This document shows, piece by piece, positions 48,835 through 56,852 of a DNA stretch of 64,000 nt (within the stretch, counting starts at the first letter, position 1; every line of letters starts with the position of its first letter). The DNA is from Streptomyces corallincola (GTDB taxonomy: Bacteria; Actinomycetota; Actinomycetes; Streptomycetales; Streptomycetaceae), in the NCBI RefSeq assembly GCF_019104725.1, contig NZ_JAHRXF010000018.1:1-64000 (forward strand), given 5' to 3'. Under the pieces are notes generated by a model, which made no database searches, was not told the origin of the DNA, and was given only the letters and a program-made list of their open reading frames with translations. The position numbers were made by a program, and so were the translations under genes.

Positions 48835-48860
48835 CCCCGGTGCACGCCCGCGCACCGGGG
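48835..48860 (-). terminator. Terminator downstream of the MFS-prealbumin fusion gene
   Basis: A 9-bp perfect stem, CCCCGGTGC (48835-48843) with GCACCGGGG (48852-48860), encloses an 8-nt loop. It begins 32 bp after the minus-strand stop. Confidence 0.6.
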
Positions 48861-48891
48861 CCGCCGAAGGGGCCGCCGGGCCCCTCGTGGC

Positions 48892-51513
48892 TCAGTCCTC
48901 GTGGCCGAGCTGGAGATCCCGCTCGGTGCGTCCGCCGCCCGCGACCTGGAGCACGGTGGCGACCGGCGGGTACCCGGCGGCGATCACCGTGTACTCGCCG
49001 GAGGACAGGTCCACGAAGCGGAACGTGCCGTCGGCTCCGGTGGTGAGGGTGTCCACGACGTTCCCGGCGGCGTCCAGCAGGGTGACCCGCGCGTCCTCGA
49101 CGGGACGTCCGCCGCCCGCCCGCACGGTGCCCTTCAGCGAGGCGCCGCCCGCGAGTTCGATGTCCTGGCGGGTCTCGCGGGACGCCTGGACGGTGACCGG
49201 GAGCGCGGCGGGCCGGTGGGCGGGGGCACCGGCGGCGAGGGTGTACTCCCCGGCGACGAGTTCGCTGATGACGTAGCCGCCCTCGTGGCCGCTGCGGACG
49301 GCGGCGACGACCTCGCCCTGCACATTGGTGAGGGTGACGGTGGCGTCGCGCACGGGGGTCCCGTCGGCGGCCCGCACACTGCCCGCGAGCCGTCCGGCGC
49401 CGCCGAGCACCACGTCGAGTTCGACGGGCCGGTCCCCGACGGTGACGGTGACGGCCTGCGGCTGGTGCCCGCCCGCCGCCGCGATCAGTACGTACGACCC
49501 GGCACCGGGGGTGGTGAGGGCGTAGCGGCCGTCGTCGCCGCTGGCGCCCCGGCCGATCTGCCGTCCGGAGACGTCGATCAGGGTGAGGGCGGCGCGCGGC
49601 ACTGCGGTCCCGTCGGGATGCTGCACCCCACCGCGCACGGGGACACCGGCGGCGGTGGCGGCCGGAGCGGCGGCGAGCGGGGTACGGGGCTGGGCCGGAA
49701 CGGCGGACGCGGGAACGGTCCGGGCGGCCGGGGCGGCCCGGGTCACGGGCACGGTGGGCGGTGCGGAGCCGCCGGGTGCCGCCGGGTCCGCACCGGCCAC
49801 CGTGCCCTCCCCGGGCATGTTCTCGACGTTCTCGGCATGCTCGGCGCTCGCGCCGTTCTCGGCGGTCTCGGCGGTCTCGGCGTGGTGGGACACCAGCGGT
49901 TTCTCCTTGAGGAAGAAGGCGATCAACAGGCCGAGGAGCAGCACCGGAACGAGGTAGAGGAAGATCCGGGGCATCGCGTCGGCATAGGCGCGGATGTAGG
50001 CGTCGCGCAGCGCGGGCGGCAGCGCGTGCACCAGTTGCGGGGTCAGGGACTCGGGGTCGGGCAGCGCGCCGCCGCCCGTGCGCGCCGGGAGTTCGGCGCG
50101 CAGCGCGTCGGTGAGGCGCCCGGCGAAGAGGGTGCCGAAGACGGCGGCGCCGACGCTGCCGCCGATCTGCCGGAAGTAGTTGTTGGCGCTGGTCGCGGTG
50201 CCGAGGTCGGCCGGGCGCACCGAGTTCTGCACCGCGAGCACGAGCACCGGCATGACCAGGCCGATCCCGGCGCCGAGGACCGCCATCCAGACGCTGTACT
50301 GGAGCCGGGGCGTGTCGGTTTCGAGCCGGGACAGCAGCCACATGCCGAGCGCGGACAGCGCGCCGCCCGCGATCGGGTAGAGCTTGTAGCGGCCGGTGTG
50401 GCTGATGAGCTGGCCGCTGACGATGGAGGCGACGACGATGCCCGCCATCATCGGCAGCATGAGCAGCCCGGACTCGGTGGCGCTCGCCCCGTCCACCATC
50501 TGGAGGAAGGTCGGCAGATAGCTCGCCGCGCCGAACAGGGCGATGCCGACGACGAGTCCGGCGAGCGCGGTGACGTTGAAGACGGAGTCGCGGAACAGGC
50601 GCAGCGGGATGACGGGTTCGGCCGCGCGGTGCTCGGCGTACACGAACAGCCCGGCCGCCGCGACGGCCCCGAGGGCGAGACCGATGATCTCCCGCGAACC
50701 CCAGGCGTACTCGGTGCCGCCCCAACTGGTCAGCAGGACCAGGCAGGTTGACGCGGTGGCGAGCAGGAGTGCGCCGGGTACGTCGAGGCGGGCGCGTCCG
50801 GTGGGCTTCGGCAGTTTCAGGACGACGCTGATCACGGCGAGGGTGAGCAGCCCGAAGGGGACGTTCACGTAGAAGCACCAGCGCCACGAAAGATGATCGG
50901 TGAAGTAGCCGCCGAGCAGGGGTCCGGCGACGGAGGCGAGGCCGAACGCGGCGCCGATCAGACCCATGTACCGGCCGCGCCGCCGGGGCGGCACGATGTC
51001 CGCGATGATCGCCTGTACGCCGATCATCAGACCGCCCGCGCCGATGCCCTGGACGGCGCGGAAGGCGATGAGCTGGTCCATGCTCTGCGCGCGCCCGGCG
51101 AGCGCGGAGCCCACGACGAAGACCAGGATGGCGAACTGGAAGACGCCCTTGCGGCCGAGCAGGTCACCGAGCTTGCCGTACAGCGGCAGGCCGATGGTGG
51201 AGGTCAGCAGGTACGCGGTGATCGCCCAGGACATCCGGTCCAGGCCGTGCAGCTCACCGACGATCTTGGGCAGCGCGGTGGCGATGATCATCTGCTCCAG
51301 CGCGGCGAGGAGCAGGGCGAGCATCAGCCCGGCGAAGATCAGCCGCACGCGGCGCGGGTCGGGCACGTCGGACACGCCCGCCCCGCCGGGGGGTGCGGCC
51401 GTCTCCGCCGTCTCCCCCGGCGCCGTCGGGTCCGGGCCGCCCGCCGGTGCCGTTCCGGGCGGTCCGGCCGACGGGTCCGCCGACTCGTGCTGCACCAGTG
51501 TCGTCCCGCCCAC
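48892..51513 (-). CDS. MFS (DHA2/EmrB-QacA) drug exporter fused to three prealbumin-like repeats
   Basis: The 873-residue fusion has residues about 45-540 as a 14-span EmrB/QacA-type antiporter: '[22 protein letters not shown]', '[27 protein letters not shown]', '[23 protein letters not shown]' and '[29 protein letters not shown]'. A Pro/Ala-rich linker follows. Residues about 630-873 are three tandem carboxypeptidase-regulatory (prealbumin-like) domains of about 80 residues each. Their signatures include '[38 protein letters not shown]', '[26 protein letters not shown]' and '[26 protein letters not shown]'. With 14 spans both termini are inside, so these domains are predicted cytosolic, which is unusual. 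The GTG at 51513 follows GAGGGGAGC. Confidence 0.9.
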   Translation of the reverse strand: MGGTTLVQHESADPSAGPPGTAPAGGPDPTAPGETAETAAPPGGAGVSDVPDPRRVRLIFAGLMLALLLAALEQMIIATALPKIVGELHGLDRMSWAITAYLLTSTIGLPLYGKLGDLLGRKGVFQFAILVFVVGSALAGRAQSMDQLIAFRAVQGIGAGGLMIGVQAIIADIVPPRRRGRYMGLIGAAFGLASVAGPLLGGYFTDHLSWRWCFYVNVPFGLLTLAVISVVLKLPKPTGRARLDVPGALLLATASTCLVLLTSWGGTEYAWGSREIIGLALGAVAAAGLFVYAEHRAAEPVIPLRLFRDSVFNVTALAGLVVGIALFGAASYLPTFLQMVDGASATESGLLMLPMMAGIVVASIVSGQLISHTGRYKLYPIAGGALSALGMWLLSRLETDTPRLQYSVWMAVLGAGIGLVMPVLVLAVQNSVRPADLGTATSANNYFRQIGGSVGAAVFGTLFAGRLTDALRAELPARTGGGALPDPESLTPQLVHALPPALRDAYIRAYADAMPRIFLYLVPVLLLGLLIAFFLKEKPLVSHHAETAETAENGASAEHAENVENMPGEGTVAGADPAAPGGSAPPTVPVTRAAPAARTVPASAVPAQPRTPLAAAPAATAAGVPVRGGVQHPDGTAVPRAALTLIDVSGRQIGRGASGDDGRYALTTPGAGSYVLIAAAGGHQPQAVTVTVGDRPVELDVVLGGAGRLAGSVRAADGTPVRDATVTLTNVQGEVVAAVRSGHEGGYVISELVAGEYTLAAGAPAHRPAALPVTVQASRETRQDIELAGGASLKGTVRAGGGRPVEDARVTLLDAAGNVVDTLTTGADGTFRFVDLSSGEYTVIAAGYPPVATVLQVAGGGRTERDLQLGHED

Positions 51514-51687
51514 GTACCGCTCCCCTCGTCGCACCTGTTCGCACATTTCCCGCGCGAGGCGACAACTGCGAACAAGTACGGCGAGTTACGGCACAGAAGC
51601 GGTCCGGGCCCGGACTCACTCGAACCGGTGAGGGTCAACTCCCTTGTGCGGGACTGCACTTGGCGTGCCGCCCGTGACAGGAGGCGG

Positions 51688-52131
51688 CTACTTCTCCACG
51701 TGGGCCGCGAGGTTGGCGAGGATCGCGTCGTAGATCCGGCCGAGCCCCTTGGGCGCGAAGGTGCGCTCGAAGAAGCCGCCGACGCCACCGGCGCCGTCCC
51801 AGACGGTGGTGACGACGACGCGGGAGGCGCCCTCCCCGGCCGGGGTGACACGCCAGGTGGTGACCATCGAGGAGTTGCGGTCCTTCTCGACCAGTTCGCC
51901 CTCGACGGGCTCCGTCACGTCGAGCAGGCAGTCGCGGACCCGCTTGCTGGTGGCCTGGAGCTTCCAGTGCACGACGGTCCCCTCACCGTCGCCGCCCTCG
52001 CGGACCTCGTACTCGCTGAAGTGCTCGGGGAGCAGCTCCCGCCGGGTGCCGCGGTAGTCGGCGACCGCGTCGAACACCTTCTCCGCGTCCGCTGTGACGA
52101 CCCGCTCCGTAGTGGCCTCGACCTGCGCCAT
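51688..52131 (-). CDS. SRPBCC (polyketide cyclase/START-like) family protein
   Basis: The 147-residue helix-grip protein has 'ATTERVVTADAEKVFDAVADYRGTRRELLPEHFSEYEVREGGDGEGTVVHWKL' and 'RVTPAGEGASRVVVTTVWDGAGGVGGFFERTFAPKGLGRIYDAILANLAAHVE'. It binds a hydrophobic small molecule. The ATG at 52131 follows AAGGAG. It is divergent from the radical SAM gene with 135 bp between them, but the LexA box lies on the other side of the gap. Confidence 0.88.
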   Translation of the reverse strand: MAQVEATTERVVTADAEKVFDAVADYRGTRRELLPEHFSEYEVREGGDGEGTVVHWKLQATSKRVRDCLLDVTEPVEGELVEKDRNSSMVTTWRVTPAGEGASRVVVTTVWDGAGGVGGFFERTFAPKGLGRIYDAILANLAAHVEK

Positions 52132-52221
52132 CGCTCTCCTTAAGGACCTGCGCTCCAAGGGCTGTACGGCAAGCCAACCACCCCGGCGACCGGGCCCTCA
52201 AATCGGGTCGCACGATCATGC

Positions 52222-52233
52222 GAACGTATGTTC
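52222..52233. promoter_or_regulatory. LexA/SOS box upstream of the radical SAM gene
   Basis: GAAC-GTAT-GTTC within CGAACGTATGTTCT matches the Gram-positive/actinobacterial SOS box (CGAACRNRYGTTYG) in all core positions. It is 33 bp before the ATG and overlaps a TATTCT -10 candidate at 52235-52240. Confidence 0.75.
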
Positions 52234-52266
52234 TATTCTGAAGTCGAGCGACACCGAGGAGGCGTC

Positions 52267-53343
52267 ATGCGCTGGGAGAACCTCGCCGTGCAAGCCGGGG
52301 AACCGGACGACGACGACGGCGGACACGGCCGGGCCGCCGACGCCGCGCTGTTCGGCGCGGACGCCGTGACGACCCGGACGTTCGACACCCCCGAGTTCAA
52401 AGGGATCACCTTCCACGAGGTGCGGGCCCGGTCGGTGCTGAACCGGGTGCCGGGGGCGTCGCGGATGCCGTTCGAGTGGACGGTGAACCCGTACCGGGGG
52501 TGTTCGCACGCCTGCGTGTACTGCTTCGCGCGCAAGACGCACAGCTACCTGGACCTGGACACCGGGATCGGTTTCGACACGCAGATCGTGGTGAAGGTGA
52601 ACGCGCCGGAGGTGCTGCGCCGCCAGCTCGCCTCGCGCCGCTGGCAGGGGGAGCACGTGGCGATGGGCACCAACGTGGACTGCTATCAGCGGGCGGAGGG
52701 CCGCTACCGCTTGATGCCGGGGATCATCGGCGCCCTCACCGAGCGCGCGAACCCGTTCTCCATCCTGACCAAGGGCACGCTGATCCTGCGGGACACGGAG
52801 TTGCTCCAGCGGGCGGCCGAGGTGACGGACGTGGGTGTGTCGGTCTCGGTCGGCTTCACCGACCCGGAGCTGTGGCGCACGGTGGAACCCGGTACTCCGG
52901 CTCCGGAGCGGCGGCTGGACGTGGTGCGCGCGCTGGGCGAGCGGGGTATCGGGTGCGGGGTGCTGATGGCGCCGGTCGTGCCGTTCCTCGGCGATCATCC
53001 GGACGCGCTGCGCGAGACGGTCCGGGCGATCGCCGCGTCCGGGGCTACCTCGGTGACCCCGCTGGTGCTGCATCTGCGGCCCGGCGCGCGCGAGTGGTTC
53101 ATGTCCTGGCTCGCCGCCCACCACCCGTATCTGGTCCGCCGCTACGAGCGGCTCTACGCGGAGGGCGCGTACGCACCGCGCTGGTACCAGCGCCGGATCA
53201 CCCGCCAGGTGCACGAGCTGGCACGGGAGTACGGCATCGGCCCGTCACGGCCCGGCGAGGCGCGACGGCCGCGCCAGGCACCCGTGGACGGGCCGGAGGA
53301 GGACGGCACGGCGACTGAGCCCACGCAGCTGACGCTGATGTAA
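52267..53343 (+). CDS. Rv2578c-family radical SAM protein
   Basis: The 358-residue radical SAM enzyme has the cluster motif Cys-x3-Cys-x2-Cys in 'NPYRGCSHACVYCFARKTHSYLDLDTG'. It continues with 'VKVNAPEVLRRQLASRRWQGEHVAMGTNVDCYQRAEG' and 'ERANPFSILTKGTLILRDTELL'. It is homologous to the spore-photoproduct-lyase-like family that includes mycobacterial Rv2578c. A perfect LexA box lies upstream; from memory, Rv2578c is also LexA-controlled. A role in DNA repair is likely but its reaction is unknown. The ATG at 52267 follows GAGGAGG. A GC-rich hairpin ends the gene. Confidence 0.92.
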   Translation: MRWENLAVQAGEPDDDDGGHGRAADAALFGADAVTTRTFDTPEFKGITFHEVRARSVLNRVPGASRMPFEWTVNPYRGCSHACVYCFARKTHSYLDLDTGIGFDTQIVVKVNAPEVLRRQLASRRWQGEHVAMGTNVDCYQRAEGRYRLMPGIIGALTERANPFSILTKGTLILRDTELLQRAAEVTDVGVSVSVGFTDPELWRTVEPGTPAPERRLDVVRALGERGIGCGVLMAPVVPFLGDHPDALRETVRAIAASGATSVTPLVLHLRPGAREWFMSWLAAHHPYLVRRYERLYAEGAYAPRWYQRRITRQVHELAREYGIGPSRPGEARRPRQAPVDGPEEDGTATEPTQLTLM

Positions 53344-53481
53344 CGGCGGGCCCGGTCCTCCCCGCACCCGTCCCCTGGCCGCCCCGCACCGCATGACATC
53401 CCCACCCACCCCTGGCCACCCCCGCACCCCGTCGCACCCCCCACCCCCGGCCCCTCGTGGCGGGCCGACCCCGACGGGACC

Positions 53482-53503
53482 CGGGCCCTCCCCGGAGGGC
53501 CCG
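53482..53503 (+). terminator. Terminator downstream of the radical SAM gene
   Basis: A 9-bp perfect stem, CGGGCCCTC (53482-53490) with GAGGGCCCG (53495-53503), has a CCCG tetraloop. It lies 139 bp after the stop, upstream of the next gene. Confidence 0.55.
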
Positions 53504-53638
53504 CGTTGGAGGGCAACCCTCGGACCATCCGGGTCAACTATCGGCCAATCAGGTTCTTCCGGGTTCCCGCGTAGGGACGATGCGGCGTGGACCGTGACCC
53601 GCGCGGTTCACGCCACCCTCCGTCCCAGGGGAGCACTC

Positions 53639-55228
53639 ATGAGAACTCGCGCAGCCGTGCTGTGCGCGACCGCCGCCGTGCTGGCGGGCTCGGTCACCGC
53701 GCTGCCGGCCCGCCCGGCCGCCGCGGCGCCCGCGAACCCGTCCGCCACAGCCGCTGCGGCCGACCCGGTCGCCTGGAAGAAGTGCGCCACCGACGACTCC
53801 CCGACCCTCCAGTGCGGCTCCCTGCGCGTCCCGCTGGACCACGCGGACCCGTCCGGCCGCCAGATCACCCTGGCCCTGTCCCGCGTCCCGCACACCGCGA
53901 AGACGTCCGAGGGTCCGCTGCTGGTGAACCCCGGCGGACCGGGCGGCAGCGGACTGACGCTCGCCGGTTTCGTGGCCTCCGCGCTGCCCGCGACGGTGTC
54001 CTCCCGGTACGACGTGATCGGCTTCGACCCGCGCGGGGTGGGTCGCAGCACCCCGGCCCTGGACTGCGCGCCGGGCCACTTCGAGCCGGTCCGCCCGGAC
54101 AGTGTCCCGGCCACCCCCGAGACCGAGCGCGCCAACCTGGACCGCGCCCGCGCCTTCGCCGCCGCCTGCGGCGAGGCCCACGCGGACGTGCTGCCGTACC
54201 TCACCACCGAGCAGTCGGCGCGGGACATGGACAGCGTCCGCGCGGCCCTCGGCGCCGACCGGATCAGCTACTTCGGCTACTCCTACGGCACCTACCTCGG
54301 CGCGGTCTACGCGAAGCTGTTCCCGCGCCGGGTGCACCGCCTGGTGCTGGACTCCGTGGTGGACCCGACCGGTGTCTGGTACGAGGACAACATCGGCCAG
54401 GACTACGCGTTCAACGAGCGGCACCGCGCGCTGATGGCGTGGATCGCCCGCAACGACGGCGCGTACGGGCTCGGCACGGACCCGGCGAAGGTCGAGGACG
54501 CCTGGTACGCGATGCGGTCGGCGCTGGCGAAGCGACCGGCCGGGGGTGTGGTCGGCGCCTCGGAGCTGGAGGACACCTACCTCCCCGGCGGCTACTACGA
54601 CGGCTACTGGCCGTACCTGGCCTCGGCGTTCGCGGCGTACGTCCACGACGGCGAGACCGAGCCGCTGGTGGAGGCGTACCGGAACTACGGTGCGGTGGAC
54701 GGGTCCGGCGACAACGGCTACAGCGTCTACACCGCCGTGCAGTGCCGGGACGCGTCCTGGCCGCGTGCCTGGGACCGCTGGCGCACCGACACCTGGGGTG
54801 TCTACGCCAAGGCACCCTTCATGGCCTGGAACAACACCTGGTACAACGCACCCTGCGCGTTCTGGCCGGTGAGTTCGCGTACCCCGGTGGACGTGTCCAA
54901 CACCGAACTCCCCCCGGCGCTGCTGTTCCAGGCGACCGACGACGCGGCGACCCCGTACCAGGGCGGTGTCAACGTCCACCGGATGCTGGCCGGTTCGCGT
55001 CTCGTGGTCGAGGAGGGCGGCGGCAACCACGGCATCACCCTCAGCGGCAACACCTGCCTGGACCGCCATCTCGCCGCCTATCTCCTGGACGGCACTCTGC
55101 CAGGCGGGCGGGGCACGGCCGACGCGGTCTGCCCCCACTCCCCCGCCCCGGCCCCCCTCACCGCCAAGGCGGCCTCCACCACCTCGCGCGGCTCCGCCCT
55201 CCACCACCTGCTGGGCTTCCGCCGCTGA
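53639..55228 (+). CDS. Secreted tripeptidyl aminopeptidase (alpha/beta hydrolase, Tap/SlpD-E type)
   Basis: The 529-residue exported serine peptidase has a signal peptide at about 1-31 (RTRAAVLC, then 'ATAAVLAGSVTALPARPAAA'). 'GPLLVNPGGPGGSGLTLAGF' is the oxyanion region and 'VIGFDPRGVGRSTPA' follows. Catalytic Ser lies in 'ISYFGYSYGTYLGAVYA' (about 214), Asp in 'ALLFQATDDAATPYQGG' and His in 'VEEGGGNHGITLSGN'. It also has the C-terminal disulfide TAP-like domain ('TAVQCRDASWPRAW'). Such enzymes remove N-terminal tripeptides from extracellular proteins to feed the mycelium. The ATG at 53639 follows AGGGGAG. The neighbouring genes are unrelated. Confidence 0.92.
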   Translation: MRTRAAVLCATAAVLAGSVTALPARPAAAAPANPSATAAAADPVAWKKCATDDSPTLQCGSLRVPLDHADPSGRQITLALSRVPHTAKTSEGPLLVNPGGPGGSGLTLAGFVASALPATVSSRYDVIGFDPRGVGRSTPALDCAPGHFEPVRPDSVPATPETERANLDRARAFAAACGEAHADVLPYLTTEQSARDMDSVRAALGADRISYFGYSYGTYLGAVYAKLFPRRVHRLVLDSVVDPTGVWYEDNIGQDYAFNERHRALMAWIARNDGAYGLGTDPAKVEDAWYAMRSALAKRPAGGVVGASELEDTYLPGGYYDGYWPYLASAFAAYVHDGETEPLVEAYRNYGAVDGSGDNGYSVYTAVQCRDASWPRAWDRWRTDTWGVYAKAPFMAWNNTWYNAPCAFWPVSSRTPVDVSNTELPPALLFQATDDAATPYQGGVNVHRMLAGSRLVVEEGGGNHGITLSGNTCLDRHLAAYLLDGTLPGGRGTADAVCPHSPAPAPLTAKAASTTSRGSALHHLLGFRR

Positions 55229-55319
55229 CCCGGCCGCACGGGGAGAACGCGCGCGGTGAGAACGCGCGCTGGGAGAAATGCGGAGGAGATCGCGGTGGCC
55301 GGATGCCTGGAGTCCGGTC

Positions 55320-55835
55320 ATGAGTGAACAGCCGCTTCTCGTCCGCCCGATGACCGTCTCCGACTGCGCCCCCGTCGCCGCGCTGCGCGTGCGGGGGTGG
55401 CGGTTCGCCTACCGGGGGCTGATGCCGCGGGCGTTCCTGGACGCGCTGGAGCCGGAGTGGCACGCCGAGCGGACGCGGGAACGGCTGGCCCGTGGCGGGG
55501 ACGGCGTCGATCTGGTGGCCGAGCGGGACGGCCGGGTCGTCGGATGGGTGAGCTGGGGGCCGTACCGGGACGGTGAAGCGACCACCGGGGACAGCGAGTT
55601 GTACGCCCTCTACGCCGAGCCCGACTGTGTCGGGACCGGGGTCGGGCGGACGCTGCTGGAGACGGTGCTGCGGGACTGGGGCGGGCGGGGGCGGATGCTG
55701 CTCTGGGTGGTCGAGGGGAACACACGGGCCCGGCGGTTCTACGAGCGGGCCGGGTTCCGGGCGGACGGGGCGCGGGAGCCGTACGAGGCGGGCGGGGTGG
55801 AGGTGCCCGAGGTGCGGTACGCGCTCGGTGGCTGA
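55320..55835 (+). CDS. GNAT family N-acetyltransferase
   Basis: The 171-residue acetyltransferase_1 fold protein has 'LLVRPMTVSDCAPVAALRVRGWRFAYRGLMPRAFLD', 'ELYALYAEPDCVGTGVGRTLLETVLRD' (the acetyl-CoA Q/RxxGxG/A loop region as GTGVGR) and 'LLWVVEGNTRARRFYERAGFRADG'. The ATG at 55320 was chosen because GGAG lies 8 bp upstream; an in-frame ATG at 55278 would add 14 residues with a poor context. Substrate unknown. Confidence 0.88.
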   Translation: MSEQPLLVRPMTVSDCAPVAALRVRGWRFAYRGLMPRAFLDALEPEWHAERTRERLARGGDGVDLVAERDGRVVGWVSWGPYRDGEATTGDSELYALYAEPDCVGTGVGRTLLETVLRDWGGRGRMLLWVVEGNTRARRFYERAGFRADGAREPYEAGGVEVPEVRYALGG

Positions 55836-55843
55836 CCGTCCAC

Positions 55844-56425
55844 TCAGCCGCGCCGCTGGGCCGGGATGCGGGACAGGGCACGGACCGCCGCCTCGGCCAG
55901 GGTGGGGTGGGCCAGAGCCTCGGTGAGGACCCGCCGGGCCCGGTCGTCACCGAGGGTGCCCAAGCCCTCCACGCAGGCCAACGCCACTCTGCGGTACGGG
56001 TCGTGGGGGCGGAGTCTGCGTTCCAGGGTGGTGATGAGCGCGGGGACGGACTCAGGGGCGCCGAGTTCCGCGAGCAGCCGTACCGGCTGGAGGGCGTAGG
56101 CGACGCGGAGTTCATTGGTGGCGAGGGTGGCGGCGGCGCGGGCGGTGCGGGGGTCGTTCAGGCGGGCAAGGGCTTCCGCGGCGGCGGCGCAGCGGGGCGG
56201 GTCGCGGTGGTTGAGCAGCAGCACCAGGGACTCGAACGCGCGCCGGTCCCCGGCGAGTCCGAGCCGGTACGCGGCCAACTCCCGCGCCCAGAGCGGCTGC
56301 CCGGGCGCGGTGAGTACGTCGGCCAGCTCGTCCAGGTCCCCGGTGGCCGCCAACACGTCGTAGGCGGCGGCTCCCTGGGACTCGTGCCGTAGGCGTTCCG
56401 TCACGGAGCGCGACTCTTCGTTCAC
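55844..56425 (-). CDS. HEAT-repeat domain protein
   Basis: The 193-residue helical-repeat protein has several HEAT/PBS-lyase-type units: 'ELAAYRLGLAGDRRAFESLVLLLNHRDPPRCAAAAEALARLNDPRTARAAATL', 'AVALQPVRLLAELGAPESVPALITTLERR' and 'LACVEGLGTLGDDRARRVLTEALAHPTLAEAAVRALSRIPAQRRG'. It probably mediates protein-protein contacts. The GTG at 56425 was chosen because TACCCT lies exactly 6 nt upstream (leaderless). Confidence 0.8.
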   Translation of the reverse strand: MNEESRSVTERLRHESQGAAAYDVLAATGDLDELADVLTAPGQPLWARELAAYRLGLAGDRRAFESLVLLLNHRDPPRCAAAAEALARLNDPRTARAAATLATNELRVAYALQPVRLLAELGAPESVPALITTLERRLRPHDPYRRVALACVEGLGTLGDDRARRVLTEALAHPTLAEAAVRALSRIPAQRRG

Positions 56426-56431
56426 GACCAC

Positions 56432-56437
56432 AGGGTA
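56432..56437 (-). promoter_or_regulatory. Leaderless -10 element of the HEAT-repeat gene
   Basis: On the minus strand TACCCT is followed by 6 nt and then the GTG at 56425-56423. Confidence 0.45.
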
Positions 56438-56520
56438 GGCCGCGCGCCCCCGTGCCGGGCACGCCTGTGGAAAACCTCGCCCCGTCGCCGTACCGGATTC
56501 GGCACCCTCCGCCCCTGGCG

Positions 56521-56554
56521 CGCTCGTTACTGGCGAGTTAAGCTCATACGAGCG
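56521..56554. promoter_or_regulatory. Nested dyad upstream of the dehydrogenase gene
   Basis: The outer arms CGCTCG (56521-56526) and CGAGCG (56549-56554) are perfect. Between them TTACTGGCGAGTTAA (56527-56541) is a near-palindrome broken by one extra base. This looks like a TetR-family-type operator overlapping the candidate -10. Confidence 0.4.
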
Positions 56555-56852
56555 AGCCCACCCGGCTCGTGCTCCACAGCCGACGACGGTCTGGTGACGC
56601 GGCCGTCCGAAGCCTCGCAGGTCCGGTGCCCTGGTACCGGTGTACGAGTGGTGCGATCCGGCTCCGGGACAGGGCCGGCCCGCCGCACCGCTCGCGGGCG
56701 CCCCGCGCCCCCGGCTCCGACCGCACACGCACCGGCGCGCACGACAGGCCGCCCACGCGGCTCCGCGCGCCTTCGCGCCCCCTCCACGCCGAGTGCGCCT
56801 CCTCGCGCACCGGCGCGTCCCCCGTCGTCACCCTCATTCCTGGAGTCCCGCG

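Larger units (their letters stand above)
56426..56852. other. Divergent control region upstream of the 3-hydroxyacyl-CoA dehydrogenase
   Basis: No gene is supported in these 427 bp. The left edge carries a leaderless -10 for the HEAT-repeat gene. A nested dyad lies at 56521-56554, and TAAGCT at 56539-56544 could be a -10 for the dehydrogenase gene, whose ribosome binding site (TCCTGGAG) is near 56838. Confidence 0.5.
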
